Of a stretch of 64,000 nt of DNA, positions 17,250 through 25,205 are shown in pieces. The first letter of the stretch is position 1; each line of letters opens with the position of its first letter. Under the pieces are notes generated by a model, which had not been told where the DNA came from, did not search any database, and worked only from the letters and a program-made list of their open reading frames with translations. Made by a program: the position numbers and the translations under genes. Source of the DNA: Segatella copri (lineage in GTDB: Bacteria > Bacteroidota > Bacteroidia > Bacteroidales > Bacteroidaceae); contig NZ_JAPDUW010000001.1 in assembly GCF_026015295.1 (NCBI RefSeq), forward strand, positions 3,383,501 through 3,447,500, read 5' to 3'.

Positions 17250-18212
17250 TTAGAGTGATTCGAGCATACGCTTGATGACAACCTCGGCTGAAATCTCACG
17301 GTTGGCTGCCTCTGGAATCACCAGGCTGTTCTTGCTTTCAATGACATCATCGGTTACAATCAAGCCACGGCGAACTGGCAGACAATGCATGAAGCAACCA
17401 TCGTTGGTCCAGCTCATGTGCTCCTCGTCGATGGTCCAGCTCATATCCTTGCTTAGGATTTCGCCATACTGTGCTGGGTCTTTCACGCCCGGACAGCTCC
17501 AGTTCTTGGCATAAACGAAGTCTGCACCTTCTAGCGCCTTCTTCTGGTCGTACTCCACCTTGGCATTGCCTACGAACTTAGGGTCAAGCTCATAGCCCTC
17601 TGGATGAGTAACCACGAAATCTACATCGGCTGCGTTCATCCACTGGGCGAATGAGTTTGGCACAGCCTGTGGCAGGGCACGGCAATGAGGAGCCCAGGTC
17701 AGGACTACCTTAGGACGAGCCACCTTCTTATGCTCCTCAATGGTGATGAGGTCGGCGAATGCCTGGAGAGGGTGAACGGTAGCTGTCTCCATAGCGAAGA
17801 CTGGGCGGCCACTGTACTTTACAAACTGGTTTACGATGGTTTCGGCATAATCGTAGTCACGGTCTTTCAAACCGGCAAAGCTACGAACACCGATAAGGTC
17901 GCAGAAGCTACCCATCACAGGGATAGCCTCCAGCAGGTGCTCGCTCTTGTCGCCATCCATGATAACGCCACGCTCTGTCTCCAGTTTCCATGCACCGGCA
18001 TTCACATCGAGTACGATAACATTCATGCCCAGGTTCATCGCGGCCTTCTGTGTACTCAGTCGGGTACGGAGACTGTTATTGAAGAATATCATCAGCAAGG
18101 TCTTGTTCTTGCCCAACTCCTGATAACCGAAACGGTTTGCTTTCACTTCCTGTGCCTCGGCGAGTGCTGCTTTCAGGTCGCCAAGGTCTTCAACATTAAA
18201 GAATGTCTTCAT
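17250..18212 (-). CDS. argF': N-succinylornithine carbamoyltransferase
   Basis: 320 residues of the ornithine/aspartate carbamoyltransferase family. The carbamoyl-phosphate motif reads NNSLRTRLST instead of the usual STRTR. The HPLQAFADL and MHCLPVRRG motifs are present. This is the pattern of the Bacteroides N-succinyl-L-ornithine transcarbamylase, which carbamoylates N-succinylornithine rather than ornithine. It provides an arginine step away from the arg operon at 52-57 kb. A 28-base near-perfect palindrome lies 80 bases upstream and may be its operator. Confidence 0.92.
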   Translation of the reverse strand: MKTFFNVEDLGDLKAALAEAQEVKANRFGYQELGKNKTLLMIFFNNSLRTRLSTQKAAMNLGMNVIVLDVNAGAWKLETERGVIMDGDKSEHLLEAIPVMGSFCDLIGVRSFAGLKDRDYDYAETIVNQFVKYSGRPVFAMETATVHPLQAFADLITIEEHKKVARPKVVLTWAPHCRALPQAVPNSFAQWMNAADVDFVVTHPEGYELDPKFVGNAKVEYDQKKALEGADFVYAKNWSCPGVKDPAQYGEILSKDMSWTIDEEHMSWTNDGCFMHCLPVRRGLIVTDDVIESKNSLVIPEAANREISAEVVIKRMLESL

Positions 18213-18292
18213 TGTTATTATTGTTATTTCGTTTTTTATTTGTTATTTCTGATATATATTGCTCTTGGATCTTTCTTCTAGAATCTTGATGC

Positions 18293-18320
18293 TTGCAAAG
18301 TTTGCATGCAAACCTTGCAA
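18293..18320. promoter_or_regulatory. 28-base near-perfect palindrome upstream of argF'
   Basis: TTGCAAAGTTTGCA joins TGCAAACCTTGCAA around a central GCATGC. Only one base pair is mismatched. It lies between the proA stop and the argF' start on the minus strand. Position and symmetry suggest an operator. A minus-strand AAACTTTG within it resembles a -7 box. Confidence 0.6.
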
Positions 18321-18341
18321 ACATGGCAGAAACTAAGACTT

Positions 18342-18377
18342 GGTACGGAGAGGGTACGGAGCGGGTACGGAGCGGGT
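18342..18377. repeat. Three 11-base tandem repeats (GGTACGGAGCG)
   Basis: Units at 18342, 18353 and 18364; the first has A for C at position 10. They sit between the palindrome and the 3' end of proA. Confidence 0.8.
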
Positions 18378-18381
18378 CTTG

Positions 18382-19668
18382 TTAGGCTCTTGTCTGTCCC
18401 TGGCCAGTAATCAACCACTTGTAGGTGGTAATCTCTTCGAGTGCCATTGGTCCGCGGGCTCCGAGCTTCTGGGTACTGATGCCAATCTCTGCGCCCAATC
18501 CGAACTGTGCGCCATCGGTGAAGCTGGTAGGAGCGTTTACATAAACGCAGGCTGCATCTACCATCGCCTGGAACTTCTTCTGGGCAGCTTCATCATTGGA
18601 AACAATGCTCTCGCTGTGTCCGCTTCCGTAAGTGGCGATATGGTCGAGTGCTTCATCTTCTGAAGCTACGGTCTTGATACCCATCTGCATGCTGAGCCAT
18701 TCTGTGTTCCAGATGCTCTTCACGTTGGCATCAGCCTCCTTCATCTTCGCTTCGCTTTCCTCTGCCTTATATAATAAGGTGTCTGGATAGTGTCCCTTTA
18801 AAACTTCGTAAGCCTTAGCATCAGCATGAATCTTGGTTTGCTTCTCGGCGAGTCCTTCACAGAGGGCAGGGAGGTCGCTTAATCTGTTTTCGTGAATCAG
18901 CAGACAGTCGAGCGCATTGCATACGCTCACTCTTCGGCACTTGGCATTGGTGATGATGCGCTTGCCCATCTCCAGGTCGCCATCCTTGTCGAAGTAACAG
19001 TGTACCACACCGGCTCCGGTTTCGATAACCGGCACTTTGGCAGTATCACGGACGAAGTTGATAAGCTTCTTTCCTCCACGAGGAATGCAGAGGTCGATAT
19101 AGCCCACGGCATTCAGCATTTCGCCGGTAGCTTCATGGGTAGCAGGGAGCAGTGTAACAACATTCGGATCAATACCAAAAGTTATCAACACCCTGTGGAT
19201 AAGTTCGACACCCGCTGAGTTTGAGGCGTTTGCATCCTTTCCTCCTTTCAGTACGCACGCATTTCCGCTCTTGAAACAGAGTGAGAAAACATCGTAGGTT
19301 ACATTAGGACGAGCCTCGTAAATCATGCCGATAACTCCGAATGGAACGGCAACTCGCTGCAGATGCAAACCATTTTCGAGTGTTTTGTCTTTGAGAACTC
19401 TTCCGAGCGGTGAGGGCAGGGTACTTACGTGTCTCATATCCGAAGCAATATCCTGGAGTCGCTGCTCTGTGAGTTGCAATCGGTCGTAGAGCGGGTTCGC
19501 CTTGTCCATCTTCGCCAAGTCTTCTGCATTCGCTTTGAGAAGCGCAGGAGTTTCTGCGATGATGGCATCAGCCACCGCCTGCAGGATTTCATTACGTTGT
19601 TCATCAGTTAGCAAACCAAGTGTTTTGCTAGCTGCCTTCACTTTTTGGAAAGTCTCTTTCAGTTCCAT
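18382..19668 (-). CDS. proA: Glutamate-5-semialdehyde dehydrogenase
   Basis: 428 residues of the aldehyde dehydrogenase superfamily. [27 protein letters not shown] and the catalytic-cysteine segment ([19 protein letters not shown]) are typical of ProA. It reduces gamma-glutamyl phosphate to the semialdehyde, the second proline step. proB and proC are elsewhere in this window (41.2 and 44.5 kb) rather than in one operon. A near-copy of the interspersed 15-mer lies inside the gene on the opposite strand. Confidence 0.96.
   Translation of the reverse strand: MELKETFQKVKAASKTLGLLTDEQRNEILQAVADAIIAETPALLKANAEDLAKMDKANPLYDRLQLTEQRLQDIASDMRHVSTLPSPLGRVLKDKTLENGLHLQRVAVPFGVIGMIYEARPNVTYDVFSLCFKSGNACVLKGGKDANASNSAGVELIHRVLITFGIDPNVVTLLPATHEATGEMLNAVGYIDLCIPRGGKKLINFVRDTAKVPVIETGAGVVHCYFDKDGDLEMGKRIITNAKCRRVSVCNALDCLLIHENRLSDLPALCEGLAEKQTKIHADAKAYEVLKGHYPDTLLYKAEESEAKMKEADANVKSIWNTEWLSMQMGIKTVASEDEALDHIATYGSGHSESIVSNDEAAQKKFQAMVDAACVYVNAPTSFTDGAQFGLGAEIGISTQKLGARGPMALEEITTYKWLITGQGQTRA
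18767..18780 (+). repeat. Interspersed 15-mer, near copy (TTATATAATAAGGT)
   Basis: Shorter variant of the 15-mer inside proA, antisense to the coding strand. Confidence 0.55.
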
Positions 19669-19738
19669 TCGCTATTTCCTTTCTTATTTTTATGATAAGA
19701 TATTTTGTAATGTGTTACGAGTTCCCTCTTAACAACGG

Positions 19739-19746
19739 CAAAGGTA
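19739..19746 (-). promoter_or_regulatory. Promoter -7 box (TACCTTTG) for proA
   Basis: Minus-strand TAnnTTTG match 71 bases upstream of the proA start. Confidence 0.65.
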
Positions 19747-19833
19747 AGCATAAATATCGGAAATTGCAAACTTTATGCAAGAAAAAGTGATGATTTTATA
19801 GATAAATGGATAGTTATACGGAAAATGAGATTT

Positions 19834-19862
19834 AAAAAGGTCAGGCAGCGCCTGACCTTTTT
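19834..19862. terminator. Terminator downstream of the YhcG-type gene
   Basis: AAAAAGGTCAGGC and GCCTGACCTTTTT form a perfect 13-bp stem with a 3-base loop. It is usable on both strands. It ends the minus-strand gene whose stop is at 19903. Confidence 0.9.
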
Positions 19863-19902
19863 GTAATGGTTCCTTCTAATTATTTTGATACTGCCAGAAG
19901 AA

Positions 19903-21048
19903 TTACTCTTTTTCGTTTTCTTCAGGGTGAGTCATTAGATACAGTTCCTTCTGTCGTTCGATTTCTCTTCTCAAGTCTTCCTTGTCTGGCAGGTAAAGCT
20001 TGTATTTTGCAGCGAACATCTGGTCGTTCTTGGCAAGAGTGGAGTATCGGGCTACATCCGAATCGGTTTCGGCACAGAGGATGATTCCGATAGTAGGATT
20101 GTCGTCTGGTCCTTTCTTCATCTTGTCATACATCTGCAAGTACATGTCCATTTGACCGACATCCTGATAGGTGATGCGGTTGACCTTTAAATCTACAAGG
20201 ATAAAACTCTTAATAAGATAATTATAGAATACCAAGTCGATGTAGTAGTCGTTCTCTTCCGTTCGGATATGTTGCTGGCGAGCTACAAGGGCATAGCCTT
20301 TCCCCATTTCCATCAAGAACTTCTCTAAATTATCTATGATGGCAGATTCCAATTTCGATTCTTTGAGAGAAGAGTCGGAAGGTAATCCCAAAAACTCCAT
20401 GACTACAGGAGATTTGATGTATTCCAGTTTATCTTGCTGGAATTCATTTGTTTTCTCTTTCATCTCTTTCTCTACAGGTGCTTTGTCTTTTGACATAAGG
20501 AGGCGCTCATAGTACAAGGTATTGATGTTACGGTTCAACGTACGGTAACTCCAACCTTGCTCGAAAGCCTCCTTTGCATACCAATCCCTAGCCTGCTTGT
20601 CTTCTATGCGAATAAGCAGTTCGTAATGCGACCAAGGTAGTAGGTGGATACCTGCTTTTTGTACATGCTGGAGGTTATTGCTCAATTCTTCAGACGGTGT
20701 TTGTTGAATTGAGGCTTTGAATTCGACGGACACTGTCCGTTGAATTTGTAAGTTACTGAATTTTAGGTAAAAACGTCTGAAAACCCTTAGGGTAGTTACA
20801 GAGAACCCTTTCCCAAATTCCTCTGTAAGTGCAGCGGATGCCACCTCAATAATATGCTTTCCATACTCAGCCCTTGCTTCTCCGTTCTGCTCCTCTTCTA
20901 CAATACGTTTCCCTATTCTCCAGTTTCTTTCTACCAGAGAATAATTGACGGCAGCGAAAGCTTTGCTTCTTGCTTTGCTGACTATTGTCTTCAAATCATT
21001 TACGAGAAACTTCTCTTCTCCTTTATATGAGTGCTCCATCTGCTTCAT
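19903..21048 (-). CDS. YhcG/DUF1016-family protein with PD-(D/E)XK nuclease domain
   Basis: 381 residues from the ATG at 21048 (MKQMEHSYKGEEKFLVND). The N-terminal DUF1016 helical part (IVSKARSKAFAAVNYSLVERNWRIGKRIVEEEQ) precedes a nuclease-like core: YIDLVFYNYLIKSFILVDLKVNRI fits a D...(D)xK pattern around residues 280-305. This family is often near mobile DNA or restriction systems, and some members resemble RpnD/Rpn recombination nucleases. It sits at the edge of the accessory zone. The gene has its own promoter and terminator. Confidence 0.85.
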   Translation of the reverse strand: MKQMEHSYKGEEKFLVNDLKTIVSKARSKAFAAVNYSLVERNWRIGKRIVEEEQNGEARAEYGKHIIEVASAALTEEFGKGFSVTTLRVFRRFYLKFSNLQIQRTVSVEFKASIQQTPSEELSNNLQHVQKAGIHLLPWSHYELLIRIEDKQARDWYAKEAFEQGWSYRTLNRNINTLYYERLLMSKDKAPVEKEMKEKTNEFQQDKLEYIKSPVVMEFLGLPSDSSLKESKLESAIIDNLEKFLMEMGKGYALVARQQHIRTEENDYYIDLVFYNYLIKSFILVDLKVNRITYQDVGQMDMYLQMYDKMKKGPDDNPTIGIILCAETDSDVARYSTLAKNDQMFAAKYKLYLPDKEDLRREIERQKELYLMTHPEENEKE

Positions 21049-21078
21049 AATTATGCCTTGTTTTAAGTATGGTGAGTG

Positions 21079-21086
21079 CAAAGATA
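21079..21086 (-). promoter_or_regulatory. Promoter -7 box (TATCTTTG) for the YhcG-type gene
   Basis: Perfect minus-strand TAnnTTTG match 31 bases upstream of the chosen start, supporting ATG 21048. Confidence 0.75.
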
Positions 21087-21591
21087 CGTTTTTTTATTGG
21101 TAAAGCACAAAAATATGGTTAAAAAGTTTGCGGAAACCAAAACATTTGCTATCTTTACATCGTCAAACCCTTGCTGAAAGCCCTCGCGGGTGGGATGTTT
21201 CGGGAGATATACATAAAAGGCGTAACAGTACGCTTTGGTTTTGGCGTGTTGGAATTTCGCAAATTTTACGTCATTTAGTATAAGAGGATAGTTCTTCACA
21301 AATGGGAAGAAATTATTTTTTTAACACCGAAGAAGCACTTTTTAGGAAAAAGAATGACTAAAAAAGCAAAAAATAGCAGATTTGAGCTTTTGTTTTGAGT
21401 TTCAAGTGGTTGTGGCAGTCGTTGGCTTTTTGTGGCATTCGTGAGGAAATGCGAAAATGGCGGATTTGAGAAGTAGAAACGCTTTCAAGTCATTACCTCA
21501 AAGAAACGCTCTAATAAGCATTTTTAACGGCTTCGGTTTTTACTTCTCAATTCTGCACAGGTTGTGAATTTGCCATGCAACTCTCATGATT
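21087..21591. other. Gene-free stretch at the left edge of the mobile region
   Basis: No convincing gene. A small hairpin (GCGTAACAGTACGC, about 21219-21232) and two A-rich stretches are visible. A minus ORF of 78 codons shows no recognisable family. An attachment site would be expected near here, but I cannot point to one without the partner repeat. Confidence 0.5.
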
Positions 21592-21599
21592 TAATTTTG
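21592..21599 (+). promoter_or_regulatory. Promoter -7 box (TAATTTTG) for the integrase
   Basis: TAnnTTTG match 24 bases upstream of the integrase start. Confidence 0.65.
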
Positions 21600-21622
21600 C
21601 ACAGAACAAAAAGCAAGGAATT

Positions 21623-22846
21623 ATGAGAAGTACATTCAAGACAGTCTTCTATGTAAACGGAAGCAAGGAGAGAAACGGAATTGTCCCTATCATGGGACGT
21701 GTGACAATCAACGGAACTATCGCACAGTTCAGTTGCAAGCTGAGCGTGACCAAGGCGATATGGGATGCCAAGGGCAACAGAGCCAAAGGCAGAAGCAAGG
21801 AAGCCAATGAGGTGAACTTTGCGCTTGATAACATCAAGGCTCAAATCGCTAAGCATTACCAACGGCTTTCCGACCGTGAGGCGTTCGTTACCGCTGAAAT
21901 GGTGAGAAACGCATATCAAGGCATAGGTACGGAGTATGAGACATTACTCAGAGCTTTTGACAAGGAGAACGCAGCCTTTGCCCAACGCGTGGGAAAAGAC
22001 CGAGCTGTCCGAACCTACCGCAAGTATCTGACGGTAAGAAAGTACGTTGCCGAGTTCATCAAATTTCAGTACAAGCGCAGCGATATGTCCATGAATGAGC
22101 TTACCGAGGAGTTCATCCGTGATTTTTGTCTGTATTTGAAGAATGTCATTGGACTCACGCAATCTACCATTTGGATATACTCCATACCATTGAAGCATAT
22201 CGTCACGGCAGCACACTACAACGGCAAGATACAGAGAAATCCGTTTGCCATGTACCACGTTGACCCAGACCACAAGGAGCGTGAGTTCTTGACAGAGGAA
22301 GAATTGGACATATTTGCAGGAATAGAGTTGGAAAATCCCAACTTTGCTTTTGCGAGAGACTTGTTTATGTTTGGTTGTTGGACAGGTATCTCTTTCGTTG
22401 ACATCAAGAATCTTACAGAGGACAATGTTGCCATTATAAGTGGGTCTCCATGGATAGTTTCTCAGCGTCAAAAGACAGGCGTACCATTCAAAATTAAACT
22501 GATAGATGCAGCCATACAGATAATTGAACGTTACAAGCCATTGAGAAAAGATATGCACTTGTTTAATATTGGCTCACTTGACATGGTAAACAAGCGTATA
22601 AAGAAAGTGGCAAAAATGTGTGGCATCAAGAAGCGAATTTCATTTCATGTCTCCCGGCATTCGTTCGCAGTTTTGGCTTTAAACTACGGTATGCCGATAG
22701 AGAGTGTAAGCAAGATACTGGGACATACGGACATCGCCACAACACAAATTTACGCAAAGGTGACAAGTACTAAATTGGAGCATGACATATCAGCTTTTGA
22801 AAGTCGAATCAAGGGGCATATGCCGACAATGGGGGGAATGGCATGA
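21623..22846 (+). CDS. Tyrosine recombinase (integrase) of Bacteroidota mobile-element type
   Basis: 407 residues. An arm-binding N-terminal part (1-100) and a SAM-like core-binding domain (about 105-205) precede the catalytic domain. Visible catalytic residues are His342 and Arg345 (FHVSRHSFA), His368 (LGHTD) and the nucleophile Tyr377 (TQIYAK). The first catalytic arginine is replaced: the segment reads GCWTGISFVDIKNL, with Ser257 where XerD-like enzymes have Arg. The same substitution is known from IntDOT of CTnDOT. It probably mobilised the element that begins here. The stop codon overlaps the next start (ATGA). Confidence 0.93.
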   Translation: MRSTFKTVFYVNGSKERNGIVPIMGRVTINGTIAQFSCKLSVTKAIWDAKGNRAKGRSKEANEVNFALDNIKAQIAKHYQRLSDREAFVTAEMVRNAYQGIGTEYETLLRAFDKENAAFAQRVGKDRAVRTYRKYLTVRKYVAEFIKFQYKRSDMSMNELTEEFIRDFCLYLKNVIGLTQSTIWIYSIPLKHIVTAAHYNGKIQRNPFAMYHVDPDHKEREFLTEEELDIFAGIELENPNFAFARDLFMFGCWTGISFVDIKNLTEDNVAIISGSPWIVSQRQKTGVPFKIKLIDAAIQIIERYKPLRKDMHLFNIGSLDMVNKRIKKVAKMCGIKKRISFHVSRHSFAVLALNYGMPIESVSKILGHTDIATTQIYAKVTSTKLEHDISAFESRIKGHMPTMGGMA

Positions 22847-23217
22847 AAAGGACTGTAATCACCGTGGACGGAAATGGAATGTTATCCATTCCGTCCAACT
22901 TGCAAGACTTGTGGATGAGTGAGGGTGAATTGGTTGATATGCTTCATGTCACCGCCATGAAACTCCATGCTGTGATAAGGTCAATATACAAGGATGGTTT
23001 ATTGACGGTGTCGGAAGTCCAACAGAAACAGGAAATTTCCAAGGGCATTTGGCAAACGCTGTATGGCTTACCGATGATTGTTGCCCTTTGCTTCCGTATA
23101 AACTCATATGGTGCAGCTCGGTTTCGTGACATCATCTTCAAGAGATTGTACGGGGCAAAAGAGAAAAGTAGTGTCATTATCCTACAACTCTATGGAGGAA
23201 CAACCGCCTTTAGTTGA
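22843..23217 (+). CDS. Small RhuM-like protein coupled to the integrase
   Basis: 124 residues starting in an ATGA overlap with the integrase stop, so translation is coupled. The C-terminal two thirds resemble the RhuM family: a helix-turn-helix-like LVDMLHVTAMKLHAVIRSIYKDG, then LYGLPMIVALCFRINSYGAARFRDIIFKRLYG, which aligns with the YxLDVIIxVGYRVNSxxxxxFR block of RhuM proteins. The family function is unknown. The coupling suggests a directionality or control factor for the recombinase. That is inference. Confidence 0.6.
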   Translation: MKRTVITVDGNGMLSIPSNLQDLWMSEGELVDMLHVTAMKLHAVIRSIYKDGLLTVSEVQQKQEISKGIWQTLYGLPMIVALCFRINSYGAARFRDIIFKRLYGAKEKSSVIILQLYGGTTAFS

Positions 23218-23719
23218 ATGTCCTCTTGCTTGTTGGCTTGGCGCTGTCGTACTGTCGTGAATAAGTACTGAAGCATAAGCATGACATTCTTACTTGTAGG
23301 GGGATGAGTTCTGTTCATAAAAATGACGGACAAAACGCCCCCTTATTTTTGTTGAATTGTTGAATATGATGAAAGAAATATTGAACATCAGGCATTTACG
23401 GCTCAACATATTCTCAACAAATCTCTCAACAAAAGAAAGATAATGTTGAAAAGAGAAAACCATGAACACCATTCCTTTCTTTCTTTTTTGCCCAGTAATT
23501 TGTTGTGTAGAGCTATTTGTTGAGAGTTTGTTGAGGGTATAAGTGGTTGGTTCTCATAAAGATAACACCTATCTTCAACAATTCAACGTTTTACATGCCC
23601 TCACTTGGTACGCTGTAAAATGTGCTTGTGGATTAATTGGCAACCGCTCTATTCTCCGAAATGGTTGCAGCAACGTTTCTTGGAGGCTTTGCGCCTCCAG
23701 CCACTTGGGCGAACCTCCG
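23218..23719. other. Gene-free stretch before the first IS110 element
   Basis: About 500 bases with no credible gene. A GTTGAATTGTTGAATATG / CTCAACAAATCTCTCAACAA type of short repetition lies between 23340 and 23540. GGAGGCtttGCGCCTCC near 23682 is a small hairpin. Confidence 0.5.
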
Positions 23720-23734
23720 CAGTGTTTTAGCTTT

Positions 23735-23742
23735 TACCTTTG
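23735..23742 (+). promoter_or_regulatory. Promoter -7 box (TACCTTTG) for the element A leader RNA
   Basis: TAnnTTTG match at the start of the non-coding left end. An identical octamer lies at the same place in element B (24996-25003). Confidence 0.65.
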
Positions 23743-23748
23743 CACCCA

Positions 23749-23862
23749 GGAATCAAGTTAGGATATTTGGTTAATGGGTGTTAAGGTGAACTATCTTTCT
23801 TTCAAGGTATGCCCTTTCTCATGTCATAGTCCTTATATAATCCAGCCAACTTTCTTGATTCC
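23749..23862 (+). ncRNA. Candidate IS110 bridge RNA, element A
   Basis: The leader between the promoter and the transposase can close on itself: GGAATCAAG (23749-23757) is complementary to CTTGATTCC (23854-23862). The interior shares an ordered set of short blocks with the leader of the otherwise divergent element B: AGGAATC, GTGAACT (23786), GCCCTTTC (23811) and ATAGTC (23826), with nearly equal spacing. IS110 elements are known to encode a bridge RNA in this position. Ends are approximate. Confidence 0.6.
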
Positions 23863-23886
23863 ATTTAACTATTAAATGTCAAAATT

Positions 23887-24939
23887 ATGGATAAAGAACT
23901 TTACATAGGCGTGGATGTCTCAAAGCAGACTCTCGACCTTGCTTATTATGACGGAGAAAGCATTGATTGGAAGAAAGCCCATATAAAGGTGAGCAACAAC
24001 AATGCAGGTTTCAAGAAAATTGGTTCATGGGTGGCAAAGGTAAGCAAGGGGTTTGATATAGTCTTGTTCTGTATGGAATATACAGGACTTTACACCCAAA
24101 ACTTTAGACTGTGGTTGGAAGAGAAACATTATATTTATAGGATGGTGGAACCTCGCAAGATGCATCGCTTTGAGCCAGACTTGGATGATGGACTGCGTTC
24201 GCTCGACCGCATCAAGACTGACGAGCTTGATTCTTTCCGCATAGCCATTTACTGTGAGCAGAACCACAGAAAGATTCTTCGCAACCCATCAAAACTTCCT
24301 TCTCCTGTATATTTTAAGTTGAAGAGGCTTTTGGCGGAACGCAAGCAGACAGTCAAGCAGTCAGTCCTTTACAAGCAGCAGCTTCATGATATATGTGCGT
24401 ATGACACAGATTTGTCTGTGGAACGTAAGAATGGGCAACTTAAAACGCTCAATGATGCACTTAAAGGCATAGACAATGAAATTGACATGTACATAAAAGA
24501 AGATGCGGACATCAGCAAGAACTTTTCCCTGCTGACATCAATACCTGGTATTGGGCGTGTTGTCGCACTTGAAACCATTGTCTTGACCGAAAACTTCATG
24601 GCAATAGATAACCCACGTAAATACGCTTGCTATATTGGTGTCGCTCCTTTCAAGAAAGAATCTGGTACATCTGTGAGAAAAGGCTCGTCAGTCTCTAAGA
24701 AAGGTTTTAAACAGGCAAAGGCAGATTTGTCCATTGCCTGTTTGGTTTGCATGCAGCACATTCCGAACATCAGAGATTACTGGGAACGCAAGAGAAAGGA
24801 GAAATGCAGTGGAATAGTGTTTAATGCAATCAAGTTTAAGATGATACTCCGTATGTTTGCCGTTATAAAACGAGGTACTCCGTATGTGGAGACGGACAAT
24901 TATCGAAATGGGAAAAACAAGCAACCAGGAGTGAACTAA
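23887..24939 (+). CDS. IS110-family transposase, element A
   Basis: 350 residues. The RuvC-like DEDD domain shows IGVDVSK (Asp10), FCMEYTGLY (Glu64) and RIKTDELDSFRIA (Asp112, Asp115). A coiled central part and a helix-hairpin-helix (TSIPGIGRVVALE) lead to the C-terminal Tnp domain with the conserved APFKKESGTSVR serine motif. IS110 recombinases insert DNA under guidance of a bridge RNA. The gene is intact. It shares roughly 30 percent identity by eye with the transposase of element B, so the two are not duplicates. Confidence 0.95.
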   Translation: MDKELYIGVDVSKQTLDLAYYDGESIDWKKAHIKVSNNNAGFKKIGSWVAKVSKGFDIVLFCMEYTGLYTQNFRLWLEEKHYIYRMVEPRKMHRFEPDLDDGLRSLDRIKTDELDSFRIAIYCEQNHRKILRNPSKLPSPVYFKLKRLLAERKQTVKQSVLYKQQLHDICAYDTDLSVERKNGQLKTLNDALKGIDNEIDMYIKEDADISKNFSLLTSIPGIGRVVALETIVLTENFMAIDNPRKYACYIGVAPFKKESGTSVRKGSSVSKKGFKQAKADLSIACLVCMQHIPNIRDYWERKRKEKCSGIVFNAIKFKMILRMFAVIKRGTPYVETDNYRNGKNKQPGVN

Positions 24940-24995
24940 CAGTGTTTTAAGACCATCACTATACCATGATAGAGTCTCTTGGTTGCTTTTGGCAC

Positions 24996-25003
24996 TACCT
25001 TTG
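24996..25003 (+). promoter_or_regulatory. Promoter -7 box (TACCTTTG) for the element B leader RNA
   Basis: Same octamer and same relative place as in element A. Confidence 0.65.
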
Positions 25004-25021
25004 CGAGGAATCCTCAAAAGG

Positions 25022-25185
25022 AAGGAACTCCAGACAGAGGTAGTGAACTTTTTAATCTTAGGCAAAGCCCTTTCCCTTGATATAGTCTCCTCTGCCCGAA
25101 ATGTCAGACTCAGTGCCTTTTAGGGAATTAGCTGTCCGTCCCAGCTTTTAAAAGATTTGGCTTATCCTGACATAGAGAGTTCCTT
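25022..25185 (+). ncRNA. Candidate IS110 bridge RNA, element B
   Basis: AAGGAACTC (25022-25030) is complementary to GAGTTCCTT (25177-25185), closing a structure of about 160 bases just upstream of the transposase. Inside it, GTGAACT (25043), GCCCTTTC (25067) and ATAGTC (25082) appear in the same order and spacing as in element A. Conservation in non-coding sequence between elements whose proteins are far apart argues for a functional RNA. The RNA may start earlier, near 25010. Confidence 0.6.
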
Positions 25186-25205
25186 TCGTAAAGCGGTGCA
25201 AAGAT

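Larger units (their letters stand above)
23720..24949 (+). mobile_element. IS110-family insertion sequence, element A (boundaries approximate)
   Basis: One DEDD transposase gene with a non-coding left end of about 155 bases and almost no right end, the layout of the IS110 (not IS1111) group. The decamer CAGTGTTTTA occurs at 23720-23729 and 24940-24949 and may mark the flanks. If the element uses a CT core, as IS621 does, it would run from about 23731 to 24937 instead. No terminal inverted repeats are seen, as expected for the family. Confidence 0.7.

Noticed and set aside
21063..21299. 78-codon minus-strand ORF upstream of the integrase
   Set aside because: No recognisable family, overlaps the promoter of the YhcG-type gene, and lacks its own promoter.
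24940..24985. A third IS fragment between the two IS110 elements
   Set aside because: Only about 46 bases, with no coding or terminal features. It is explained as flanking target sequence.
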